From NCBI GenBank assembly GCA_020848815.1, contig JADLHL010000244.1, forward strand, positions 1 through 42,645: a DNA stretch of 42,645 nucleotides, written 5' to 3'. The notes under the pieces are model-generated. The model did no database searches. It had not been told where the DNA came from and saw only the letters and a list, made by a program, of their open reading frames with translations. Positions 17,466 through 25,717 of this stretch are shown one piece after another; within the stretch, counting starts at the first letter, position 1, and each line of letters begins with the position of its first letter. The translations under genes and the position numbers were made by a program. Origin of the DNA: Chitinophagaceae bacterium. Its GTDB lineage: Bacteria; Bacteroidota; Bacteroidia; Chitinophagales; Chitinophagaceae.

Positions 17466-17484
17466 GACGGTTGAAAAATATATG

Positions 17485-18312
17485 TTACTTCTGTTTATAC
17501 ACTTTTACATAATCTATGTACATCGATTGTGGAAATGGCGTACCCGTAGTTGGGAAGCCAACAAAGTTTCCACCTACTGCTACATTCAGCAGTAAGTAGA
17601 ACGGTTGGTTGTACACCCACTCACCGGTTACGGTTTCAGGTGTTACACGCTGGTACAAAAAATTGTCTACAAAAAAGTCGATATAGTCTGCACCCCACTC
17701 TACTGCATACACATGATAGTTGGCATCAAATCGGCCGTTCATCAATCCGTATGCTTTTGTAATAGCCGCACCACCCGAGTAGCCCGGCCCGTGCACACTA
17801 CCGTAGGTTACCGAAGATTGTTGGCCTTTCTGCTCCATAATATCTATTTCGCCACATTGCGGCCACGGCTTTGTATCTATGTTGGCGCCGAGCATCCAAA
17901 AGGCGGGCCAAATACCAGGGCCAGTTGGTGTTTTTATTCTCGCTTCAAAACGGCCGTATGCCTGGTCGAACTTGCCTTTTGTTTTTATACGGGCAGAAGT
18001 AAAACCTGCACCAGAAAAGGATTCGCTGCGGGCTGTAATCACCAATTGACCACTACCATTCATGGCTATGTTGGAGCTTCTGTTGGTGTAGTATTGCAAC
18101 TCAGCGTTGCCCCAGCCATTGTCGCCGGTACCAATGTCAAATACCCATTTGGTATTATCGGGTGCGGTGCCGGCGGTGCCGTTAAACTCATCGCTCCACA
18201 CCAGGTCCCAGTCGCGTTGGGGCAGCGTTTGTATAGCCTTTTTTTCACAGCTGGTAAGCACTATTAAAAAGCCTAATGCTGCAAAAAACGCATTCTTTTT
18301 ATTTGTTATCAT
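17485..18312 (-). CDS. GH16 family endo-beta-1,3-glucanase (laminarinase-type) lipoprotein
   Basis: Endo-acting beta-glucanase expected to cut beta-1,3-glucan at the cell surface. The 275-residue protein begins with a lipoprotein signal ending LTSC at C22. The GH16 jelly roll runs from LVWSDEFNG (37-45) to the C-terminal YIDYVKVYKQK. The catalytic ExDxxE motif is GEIDIMEQKG with nucleophile E155, D157 and acid/base E160. The sequence WPAFWMLG before it and the length without extra modules fit the laminarinase-like subfamily. It lies between the glycan-binding lipoprotein and the phosphorylase gene; a long hairpin lies on either side of it. Confidence 0.93.
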   Translation of the reverse strand: MITNKKNAFFAALGFLIVLTSCEKKAIQTLPQRDWDLVWSDEFNGTAGTAPDNTKWVFDIGTGDNGWGNAELQYYTNRSSNIAMNGSGQLVITARSESFSGAGFTSARIKTKGKFDQAYGRFEARIKTPTGPGIWPAFWMLGANIDTKPWPQCGEIDIMEQKGQQSSVTYGSVHGPGYSGGAAITKAYGLMNGRFDANYHVYAVEWGADYIDFFVDNFLYQRVTPETVTGEWVYNQPFYLLLNVAVGGNFVGFPTTGTPFPQSMYIDYVKVYKQK

Positions 18313-18387
18313 ATCAAAACTTTTTTGCTGATTTTCAAAATAATTAACCGGTTCTCTTTAGAACAGTAGCTCCATTTTCCTGCTTTT

Positions 18388-18426
18388 GTAAGGTGTATCA
18401 CTTTTTTGAAAAGTGATACACCTTAC
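18388..18426. terminator. Long 18-bp hairpin between the glycan-binding protein and GH16 genes
   Basis: GTAAGGTGTATCACTTTT and its exact complement are separated by three bases (18406-18408), forming a very stable stem. It lies just after the minus-strand stop at 18448 and 76 bases before the GH16 start. No T run follows on the minus strand, so it may be a partial terminator, an mRNA 3'-end stabiliser or a processing site instead of a full stop. Confidence 0.55.
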
Positions 18427-18447
18427 AATGAATATCAGGATTGTTGC

Positions 18448-21336
18448 TTACTGTCTTTTTACTGATACATTATCAATGTAGATGGTACCGGTTGTAGTTG
18501 GGCCGCCACCAACAAGCTCAATCAAGAGAGACACACCACCTTCAATATTGCCGGTAGCAGCAGTGGTGAAGGTCAACGTTCTTGACGTCCATGTAGTTGG
18601 AACACTACCTTCTCCACCAATGAGCTCATGTCTGATAGCGCCTATGCCTGTGCCTTCTGCACCTTCGGAAAATGCAGCCACTTTAAATACAGCGCCATTG
18701 GCAACCGGATCAGCTGCATCTGAGCGTATATCAAACTTAACTACATAGGTAGTATTGGGCAAAATAACACCCGCTCCAAAACGAGTTTGTTTGATAGCCG
18801 GATTAGCAGCTGGAGCCGTTTTTATTCTCGCAGAGTTAGTTCCTCCATTATTTACATTGGATACAATGGAAGAAGATGTACCAGCCTGGTTTACGATTAA
18901 TTCCCAGCATCCGGCGTTTGCTTCAAATCCTCCGTCTACTATAAACTCGCCAGCGGGTGGTGTAGGGCACGTACCAGTTCCGCCACCGGTTCCTTTATAG
19001 AAGTAAATATTATCGAGGTATATATCACTGTTACCGCTACCACCATCAAACTTCATTTGAATCACGTCATTCAACCTCACAGGAGCAAAGGCTGTCAACG
19101 GAATATCAACACCAGACCAGCCTGATGTAGGTACGGTCAATGTGTATGGCGTTTCAATTCCACCGGGGCTGATGAGGTACACTTTTAACTGTGTTGCATT
19201 GATGCTATAGTAATCCAGATGCAGGAAGCCATAGCTGGTTACATTTTGACTGGCACCAAACTGTACACCCTGATAATTAAAGGTTCTGTAATACAAAGTA
19301 TTGTTACCCACTATGGGTGTTTGTGTAACCACCGTTGTTTGCCCCCAGTTTGGATTGAAATCTGTACCTGGCACATTGGTATAAGTATCACTAAAGATTG
19401 ACAACACATCAGCAGCTAAACGAGTAGGCACAGGTGCTGCAACCGGAGGATTAGTTGGGTTCTTGTAGAAGTAAATATTATCGAGATAAATATCGCTGGA
19501 ACCACCGCCATCAAATTTCATTTGTATCACATTGTTGAGAGCAACTGGTGTAAATGAAGAAAGCGGAATATCTACACTACCCCAGCCTGCTGTTGGCACC
19601 GTAAGTGAAAACGGTGTTTCTACACCACCCGGGCTTATCAGGTATACTTTTAGCTCACCTGCATTGGTGCTGTAATAATCGAGGTGAAGACCACCATATG
19701 TTGATACATTTTGACTGGCACCAAACTGCAATCCCTGGTAGTTAAAGTTGCGATAGTAGAGTGTATTGTTTCCTGCTATCGGTGTTTGAGTTACCACTGT
19801 TGTTTGTCCCCAGTTTGGATTGAAATCTGTACCGGCTACGTTGGTATAAGTATCGCTGAAAATAGACAGCACATTGGCAGCATCCCTTGTTGGCACTGGT
19901 GCCCCAACAGCTGGTGTAATTGGGTTACGATAGAAATAAATATTGTCGACATACACATTAGGTATACTGCCCGACAATACCATTTGTGCTAAATGAGCCC
20001 TGCTGGTAAGCCCTGTAAACGCAGCCAATGGTACATCTATACTTACCCAATTGTTGGAAGTAAGTGTAGGACTGGTAACGGTAATCTCATGTTGTGAATC
20101 GTCGCCACCACCAAACTCACCATTGGCACCAAAATCAATCAAGAGAATTTTGAAATTGTTGGGGAGTGTTGTTGCATCTGGTGTCCATAAATCCATGTGG
20201 AAGAACCGCATAGATGAAACATTTACCGGAGGTGTTTTAAACTCAATACCTACAAAATTTAATGACCTGTAGCGAATGATATCATCACCCGCAACTTTTA
20301 CAAAAAAGTTATCGGTATTTGAAAACTGCCAACGTGTATTCCATGTGTCTACCGGCACATTTGTGTATGCATTGCTATACAATGAAATAACATCGGTTGC
20401 ATTTTTTGTTGGAACAGGCGCAGGCACTGCAGGCATTACAGGTACACCTGTAGAAGTTAGTTTTAATGAACCAAGCGCCGCGTTGTCGCCAAGCTTTGCA
20501 GTAATGGTTGTATTGCCTGCATCAGAAATATGTACCACACCAACTGCATCTACAGTAGCAACAGTAGGGTTAGAAGATGTGTAGGTAAAATAGTGCGGAG
20601 AAATACTTACCCGTTGATTCACTCCTGTAGGCAAAGTAGCAGAAGCCTGAATGCCATCAATGGTTAATTTATCGCCGGTTTCAGCATTGGTCACCACTCT
20701 TTCCTGTCCTTCAAAAATCAAGCCATTCACATTGGTAATATCTCCCAGTTTTTCAAAGCGAACTTCATCAATCCAAAAGGTATATCCTTTGTTGTTTTCC
20801 GGAGCTGTAGAAAAGTAGAACAAACCTTTTTCTGCTTTGAGTTTAGCAGCATCAGGGATGGGAATAATTACTTTTTTCCAGTTGCTGTTTACACCAAGAT
20901 TATTGAGGGTAACGAGGTATTTATTTTCACCCAAATCATTACCGAAACCAAGCACTCCGATAGTGGCGCCTTGCGAAGCTTTTATGTAAAAAGTAAGTGC
21001 ATTGTAGCCAGATAAATCTCTGCCTGTTTTGCTGTAAAAAACACCGCCGGCATAAGAGCCGTTAGGGCTATTGGCATCGGGCACTTCAAACCGCATAGAC
21101 TGGCGGGTGCCATTATAGCTTACCTGATTATCTACCTGAAAGGCTTTTACATCTGAACCACCAAAGGCCGCATAAGCAAGGTCGCCGGTGAAATCATCGA
21201 TGAATACATCTGCCGTTGTAGGAAAGCCAGGCGTTTGTAAGCCTGCCAAATCTCTCTTTTGGCAGCCGGAGGCCAGCAGTATTACAACCGCTAAGAGGCT
21301 GCCGAAGCTGATGAATAGTGACTTATTTTTTTTCAT
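18448..21336 (-). CDS. Multi-modular surface glycan-binding lipoprotein
   Basis: A 962-residue lipoprotein (lipobox LASGC, C25), probably exposed on the outer membrane to hold beta-glucan near the GH16 enzyme and the barrel protein. Modules in order: an N-terminal jelly-roll carbohydrate-binding-like domain (about 35-190); a bacterial Ig-like domain (about 195-300); three related beta-sandwich modules of about 155 residues (about 313-468, 469-623, 624-779), each starting near APVPT and ending IYLDNIYFYK; and a C-terminal CBM4/9-like domain (about 795-962) starting FIVDGGFEANAGCWE. Modules two and three are nearly identical, also at DNA level. No catalytic residues were found. It takes the place usually held by SusE/SusF-type proteins, but no SusD-like fold is seen. 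Start at 21336 (MKKNKSLF) is preferred to 21354 because it gives a compact signal peptide. Confidence 0.8.
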   Translation of the reverse strand: MKKNKSLFISFGSLLAVVILLASGCQKRDLAGLQTPGFPTTADVFIDDFTGDLAYAAFGGSDVKAFQVDNQVSYNGTRQSMRFEVPDANSPNGSYAGGVFYSKTGRDLSGYNALTFYIKASQGATIGVLGFGNDLGENKYLVTLNNLGVNSNWKKVIIPIPDAAKLKAEKGLFYFSTAPENNKGYTFWIDEVRFEKLGDITNVNGLIFEGQERVVTNAETGDKLTIDGIQASATLPTGVNQRVSISPHYFTYTSSNPTVATVDAVGVVHISDAGNTTITAKLGDNAALGSLKLTSTGVPVMPAVPAPVPTKNATDVISLYSNAYTNVPVDTWNTRWQFSNTDNFFVKVAGDDIIRYRSLNFVGIEFKTPPVNVSSMRFFHMDLWTPDATTLPNNFKILLIDFGANGEFGGGDDSQHEITVTSPTLTSNNWVSIDVPLAAFTGLTSRAHLAQMVLSGSIPNVYVDNIYFYRNPITPAVGAPVPTRDAANVLSIFSDTYTNVAGTDFNPNWGQTTVVTQTPIAGNNTLYYRNFNYQGLQFGASQNVSTYGGLHLDYYSTNAGELKVYLISPGGVETPFSLTVPTAGWGSVDIPLSSFTPVALNNVIQMKFDGGGSSDIYLDNIYFYKNPTNPPVAAPVPTRLAADVLSIFSDTYTNVPGTDFNPNWGQTTVVTQTPIVGNNTLYYRTFNYQGVQFGASQNVTSYGFLHLDYYSINATQLKVYLISPGGIETPYTLTVPTSGWSGVDIPLTAFAPVRLNDVIQMKFDGGSGNSDIYLDNIYFYKGTGGGTGTCPTPPAGEFIVDGGFEANAGCWELIVNQAGTSSSIVSNVNNGGTNSARIKTAPAANPAIKQTRFGAGVILPNTTYVVKFDIRSDAADPVANGAVFKVAAFSEGAEGTGIGAIRHELIGGEGSVPTTWTSRTLTFTTAATGNIEGGVSLLIELVGGGPTTTGTIYIDNVSVKRQ
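18999..19931. repeat. Two tandem ~467-bp module repeats inside the glycan-binding lipoprotein gene
   Basis: The landmark AGAAGTAAATATTATCGAG occurs at 18999 and 19467, and a diverged form at 19932, giving periods of 468 and 465 bases (156 and 155 codons). The first two units share long identical stretches, showing recent duplication; the third is older. In-frame unit length means copy number can change without breaking the protein. Confidence 0.85.
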
Positions 21337-21363
21337 ACAAATGTCTTTATGCAAGTGAGTAGG

Positions 21364-24300
21364 TTATTTACCAATGTTGATTTGAATGTAGGTGCGTATT
21401 TCCCATTCGTTTCCATCAGGAAAACCGATAGCGTTTGGATCTGGAACCCAGTTGCCTGCAGGATCGAGCGTTTTGATGGGAGAATAGCGGGGTGAGTATT
21501 TATTCAGCGTTCTGTAAGTGCCTCTGATACCAATTTTTGTACCGGGCAGCATGTACCAGTCTGGCTTGCCTATTTCTGTAGAAATATCAGCAATCAGCTG
21601 CAGCGGAAAAGTAAGGTTGAAGTCACGATGGTAGTCGAAAGGTCCCCAATCGTTGAACTTACCAATAGCAATGAACTTTGTCTTTTTGTAAATGGTCCGA
21701 ACATCAAAACCATAACGGTCAATGGTTCTTGCATCGCTACCGTTTGCCTGGCCATTGCCGGTGTAGAAGTTAGCAATGATGCCAAAGTCTGTGTTGAGTT
21801 TTGACACCATTCTTACATTGGCTTCCCACAAATCTTGTGCGGGTGCAGAGCCAGGGAAAACAAAAGTGGTTCGGCCATTACCCAAAATACCAATAGCGGC
21901 ATCTTGCACGGTGGGCAGGTGGCGGTACACGAAATCTGCACTCATAGCAAACTTGGCATCTTCAGTTCTGTCGTTGTCCCACTCATACATCCAGGTGGCT
22001 GGCGTAGGGTCGTAGGTAAGCAATAATTCGCCGGCCACGGTTTCTCTGTTTGATCGTACAGAAAAAGGATCATCCAAAATGTTTCTTGGTCTAGCTGGCG
22101 CCAGCATGTCGGAAGAGATGGGCCCTTCGAGTGGCTTTTGATACATGAAATTGGGTGCTATCTGAAACTTGCCTGCGTTTACAGTGAAACCACTGAGTAC
22201 ATTGTACATGTTGCCACTGCCAATATCTTTCAGGCGCCAGCCGGTAAAAGTTCTTGTTTGATCTACACCGCCATTGGCTACCAAACCCATGTACGATGCA
22301 AGACCATACCACTGCACGGGGCCAGCTGCATAAGTCAGTTTTACTTTACCGCCAAAGTTGTCAGATGATTTGATGACATCCTGATACACTTTACCTTCTC
22401 TTTCCAGTTGGAACACACGGCCGTTGAGTGGCTGTCCGCCCCACAAGCCACCAATGTCAAATCCAAAACCGTTGAACTTACGAGAGATGCTGATGGCTGC
22501 TTTTCTGGTTTTGGGTGTAGGTACGGCAAATGAACTTTGCAAGCCGGTACGTTGTGTAAGATCTTCATGAAACATACCTGTTACATCAAAGCCTTTCACC
22601 TTACGGCTGTACTTTGCCAGGATGGCCGGGTTGGCACCCCACCACAGTTCCGGACCGAAAGCAACCTTCAATCCTTTGATGGCTTTCTTACCTTCTATTT
22701 CAAAACCAAACGGCGCTTCACCATTATAGATATCTATATTGGGGCCATAGTTTGCTTCAGGATAGAGGCCAAAGAAATCGCCTTCATAACCCCAATGGTA
22801 GTGACCGGTACGGTAGAAGCCGGTAAGTTTAAAATGCTTGGCATCCCAACTGTAACTGGCTCTGTACAGTTGAATTCTGTTGTTGGAATTCATCATTACC
22901 GGGCCATTGGTTGTATTCACAGTAATGCGTCTGCCGCGGTTTTCATAAAACACTTCGTCTATCGGATTTTCTGCCACATTGCCCAATACATTGAACTGAA
23001 CGTTGGCCATCATATTGGGGGCAGGCCTTGCCGTAACGCCAATGTTGAATGACTGCATGTGATCGAAACCAAGCCTGTTGGGATAACCATTTGCCAACGG
23101 TGGCTCGGTAGATTTAGGCGTAGAAATAAGACTACCGCCAGTATTGAAGGTGGTGAAATTTGCTTGCAAATCACTCAGGTACAATTTGCCTTTGTCTTCT
23201 GCTTGTGCCGCCGCTTTATCGCCACGGGCCCGCAGCATGGCATCTGCAATCTGAATGTTTTGTACAGTATTAATTTGTGATTTGCCAGCACCCAAATATG
23301 GGTTGAACTGATGCGCTTCTTTCAATGCATAGTAGGCTGCACGTGGGTACAATTCATACGTACCATTTTCGTTGGTTTTGCCTTTGGCACAAATACCAAA
23401 CCACTCTTCGTTCATGTTGTTTTCGCCGGGTGCATAATCATTCTGGTAACCACCGTTCGACCAAGATGCAGTAGCATCATGCTCATCAAGGTTGGTTGTT
23501 TGTCCGGTTTTCCACCAGCCATCACTAAACTGAAAAGTAAAACCACCAAGGCTGTTGCCGTTTTTGCCCATGCCGGCTGCTTGAGCATAAATTTCTGTCC
23601 AGTTACTTACCAGCACTTTTGCCTGGTAAGCCTGATCTTCTGCATTTGCTTTTGTATTATAAGCATCTGCACCAAACTCTGTCAGCAATACAGGCTTGTT
23701 GTATTCCTTTTTTACACGGTCATACAAATCGGTAAAAGATAAGCCGCGATAAGTGTTGATGCCGAGGATATCGATATCTGGACACTCTTTTGCTATGATG
23801 TCGAGAAACAACAAATCACCATTACAAATAGCCATCGGATGGCCAGCATCAATGGTTTTCATTTCTTTTACAGCATCGTTAAAAAGCTTGTACATGCTTT
23901 GAGCATCTTTGGTAGACTTGCGGTCTGCCATCGGAATGTTCTCCGTTTCGGCACCACGCCAAAAAAGACCATAGTTGTTTTCATTGCCCAGCAAGAACAA
24001 TAGGATGCCCGGTGTATTCTTATACTGGGCTACCATTTCTTTTACTTCTTTCAGCAGCAGCTCTCTTACCAATGGATTGGCATAGTCTGTATTTGGCTCC
24101 CACTTACCCTTAAGCGTAAGGCCATAGCGGCCAAACGAATGGTTGAGCATGGTGTAAATGCCATAGTTTTCGTAAATGTATTTTACCCAACGGGCAGGTA
24201 CACCAGTGTACTGCCGGATGGTATTGACACCCATGTTTTTCAACAAAGGCATTTCGTAATCGAGGGCAGCCTTAATTACATCATCGGATTGTGTCCATAA

Positions 24301-24483
24301 ACTGTAGTTGAAGTTGGTGCCAATGGGAAAGTAATCCCAGTTCATTCCATTGACAAAAAAATCGTTTCCATTGACAGATAGCTTAGCTCCATCCCTGCTT
24401 TCTGTTACAGAAATTTTGGCCACCTGAGCCATCACTCCGACACAGAACAGTAGCAAAGCGGTAGTGATCATTGACTTTCTCAT
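21364..24483 (-). CDS. Clan GH-A glycosidase fused to a C-terminal outer-membrane beta-barrel
   Basis: About 1039 residues with a signal peptide (MRKSMITTALLLFCVGVMAQ). Residues about 20-400 form a GH-A TIM barrel resembling GH2, GH5 or GH72: FFVNGMNWDY, acid/base E168 in LLGNENNYG, and nucleophile E269 in VLLTEFGAD. After a short linker the remaining 600 residues lack enzyme motifs. They show alternating aromatic/polar strands typical of an outer-membrane beta-barrel (FNIGVTARPAPNMMANVQFNVLG, KLTGFYRTGHYHWG, WEIRTYIQINIGK at the end). No TonB box or plug domain was seen, so it is not SusC. The inferred role is a surface enzyme that feeds its own pore. It heads the locus, 9-27 bases before the lipoprotein gene. 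The upstream ATG at 24510 is possible but would lengthen the signal. Confidence 0.75.
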   Translation of the reverse strand: MRKSMITTALLLFCVGVMAQVAKISVTESRDGAKLSVNGNDFFVNGMNWDYFPIGTNFNYSLWTQSDDVIKAALDYEMPLLKNMGVNTIRQYTGVPARWVKYIYENYGIYTMLNHSFGRYGLTLKGKWEPNTDYANPLVRELLLKEVKEMVAQYKNTPGILLFLLGNENNYGLFWRGAETENIPMADRKSTKDAQSMYKLFNDAVKEMKTIDAGHPMAICNGDLLFLDIIAKECPDIDILGINTYRGLSFTDLYDRVKKEYNKPVLLTEFGADAYNTKANAEDQAYQAKVLVSNWTEIYAQAAGMGKNGNSLGGFTFQFSDGWWKTGQTTNLDEHDATASWSNGGYQNDYAPGENNMNEEWFGICAKGKTNENGTYELYPRAAYYALKEAHQFNPYLGAGKSQINTVQNIQIADAMLRARGDKAAAQAEDKGKLYLSDLQANFTTFNTGGSLISTPKSTEPPLANGYPNRLGFDHMQSFNIGVTARPAPNMMANVQFNVLGNVAENPIDEVFYENRGRRITVNTTNGPVMMNSNNRIQLYRASYSWDAKHFKLTGFYRTGHYHWGYEGDFFGLYPEANYGPNIDIYNGEAPFGFEIEGKKAIKGLKVAFGPELWWGANPAILAKYSRKVKGFDVTGMFHEDLTQRTGLQSSFAVPTPKTRKAAISISRKFNGFGFDIGGLWGGQPLNGRVFQLEREGKVYQDVIKSSDNFGGKVKLTYAAGPVQWYGLASYMGLVANGGVDQTRTFTGWRLKDIGSGNMYNVLSGFTVNAGKFQIAPNFMYQKPLEGPISSDMLAPARPRNILDDPFSVRSNRETVAGELLLTYDPTPATWMYEWDNDRTEDAKFAMSADFVYRHLPTVQDAAIGILGNGRTTFVFPGSAPAQDLWEANVRMVSKLNTDFGIIANFYTGNGQANGSDARTIDRYGFDVRTIYKKTKFIAIGKFNDWGPFDYHRDFNLTFPLQLIADISTEIGKPDWYMLPGTKIGIRGTYRTLNKYSPRYSPIKTLDPAGNWVPDPNAIGFPDGNEWEIRTYIQINIGK

Positions 24484-24517
24484 ATTGCATTGGTTTTTTA
24501 TTTCAGCCATACTTAAA

Positions 24518-24529
24518 TGGGTATACCCA
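24518..24529. promoter_or_regulatory. 12-bp palindrome upstream of the beta-glucan operon
   Basis: TGGGTATACCCA is perfectly self-complementary and lies 34 bases before the preferred start of the first operon gene. It could be an operator. No second copy was found by eye, and no clear -33/-7 promoter pair was seen beside it. Confidence 0.3.
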
Positions 24530-24840
24530 AAAATTCGACTCAGGATTGGCCCGAATCACAATCGTTTGCAGTAAGGTACAACAATTAAAACCAAGTGGCC
24601 TCTAGGCAAACAATCGTAGAAGACGCCTCCAAAATGCACTATTCATCAGCAGCAATTCAACGGCTTTCATGCGTGTAAGACCTGAAAATTTGGCTACATA
24701 AAACATTGACACACAAGGGCAGGCAGCTTCTTTCGTCGTCGAGGGTTTCAATGGCCCCAAAGGGTGAAGTAGTCGTTTCTGGTACAGCAAGGCAATCCGT
24801 TTTCTTTCGTCGTGCAAATTTTTCATTGCGTCATCATGAC
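24530..24840. other. Non-coding divergent region between the beta-glucan operon and its regulator
   Basis: About 310 bases between the palindromes at 24518 and 24841. An 80-codon minus-strand frame (24602-24844) is present but has no recognisable domain, a composition rich in Lys, Leu and Arg, and no start context. I regard it as chance. The operon promoter must lie here, but no TAnnTTTG box for the minus strand was found. Confidence 0.5.
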
Positions 24841-24867
24841 ACAATGTAATATTTATATTTACATTGT
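24841..24867. promoter_or_regulatory. Operator-like 9-9-9 palindrome over the regulator's promoter
   Basis: ACAATGTAA, nine bases, then TTACATTGT form a perfect 27-base interrupted palindrome. It covers a plausible Bacteroidota promoter for the regulator: TTG at 24836-24838, 21 bases, then TACATTGT at 24860-24867 (consensus TAnnTTTG). A regulator bound here would block its own promoter and could act on the divergent operon. The motif lies 38 bases before the chosen regulator ATG. Confidence 0.6.
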
Positions 24868-24905
24868 CAAAAAATGTTCAATCTTTTTTTATTGATTCGC
24901 TGAAA

Positions 24906-25694
24906 ATGGTAGACCAAATGCTAAGAGTAAATGAACCCATCAATCAACTATTGCTTGCCGGAGGAGACAATTTTCTGACCTCTCTCTCGGTAGACTGTGT
25001 GATTTTGGGTTTTCATGAAGGCCAGCTAAAGGTGTTGCTGCTCAAGCATCGCTACCGTGATATGTGGGCACTGCCTGGCGGCTTTATTTATAAGCATGAG
25101 CCCACAGATGCCGCGGCTTACAGGGTACTGAAGGAACGAACCGGGTTAGATGACGTTTTCCTGAATCAATTTCATGTGTTTGGCGATCCGGGCCGCTCTT
25201 CAAAAGAGTTTCACCTCGAAGATTTTGAAACTGACGGCATTCCCATGTCTTCCGATCATTGGATTTTGCAGCGCTTTGTAACCATTGGCTATTATGCATT
25301 GATAGAATTTTCTAAAGCAATACCCGCCGGCGATTTGCTGTCAGAAAACTGCCAGTGGTGGGATATTCATGAATTGCCTACGCTCATTTTAGACCACCAT
25401 GAAATTGTAAACAAAGCCTTGGTGGCATTACGCTTGCAGCTCAGCCATCAGCCCATTGGCTACAATTTGCTGCCAGAAAAATTTACCATGCCAGAGCTGC
25501 AAAAGCTGTATGAAACGATTCTCGACAAAAAACTCGATCGTAGAAACTTTCAACGGAAACTGCTCAGCTTTAATATTCTGCAACGCCTCGATGAAACCAA
25601 AAAAGGCGTAGCCCATAAAGCCCCGTACTACTACAAATTTGATTTGGAAAAATACAACGACGCCCTTCGGGAAGGATTGGATTCGGGCTGGTAA
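24906..25694 (+). CDS. Nudix-domain winged-helix transcriptional regulator (NrtR/AraR-like)
   Basis: A 262-residue protein with an N-terminal Nudix-like domain (about 22-150) and a C-terminal winged-helix domain (about 165-245), the layout of the NrtR/AraR regulators. Bacteroidota members of this family control sugar-use genes. The Nudix box reads GGFIYKHEPTDAAAYRVLKE then RTGL: the RE of the consensus is RV and the metal-binding EE is ER. It is therefore probably a ligand sensor and not an active hydrolase. It is divergent from the beta-glucan operon and the only regulator near it, so it is the obvious candidate controller, perhaps sensing a phosphorylated sugar. A TTG start at 24864 is possible but falls within the palindrome and the promoter, so ATG at 24906 is preferred. 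Confidence 0.85.
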   Translation: MVDQMLRVNEPINQLLLAGGDNFLTSLSVDCVILGFHEGQLKVLLLKHRYRDMWALPGGFIYKHEPTDAAAYRVLKERTGLDDVFLNQFHVFGDPGRSSKEFHLEDFETDGIPMSSDHWILQRFVTIGYYALIEFSKAIPAGDLLSENCQWWDIHELPTLILDHHEIVNKALVALRLQLSHQPIGYNLLPEKFTMPELQKLYETILDKKLDRRNFQRKLLSFNILQRLDETKKGVAHKAPYYYKFDLEKYNDALREGLDSGW

Positions 25695-25717
25695 CACTAC
25701 GCATTTCTCATACATGC

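Noticed and set aside
18448..24483. SusC/SusD pair in the beta-glucan locus
   Set aside because: The barrel protein lacks a TonB box, plug and carboxypeptidase-like domain, and the lipoprotein has repeated beta modules instead of the helical TPR fold of SusD.
24602..24844. 80-codon minus-strand frame in the divergent region
   Set aside because: No recognisable domain, unusual composition, and its 5' end falls in the operator-like palindrome; probably chance.
24864..24905. TTG-initiated N-terminal extension of the Nudix regulator
   Set aside because: The TTG lies inside the palindrome and the likely -7 box; the ATG at 24906 leaves a normal leader.
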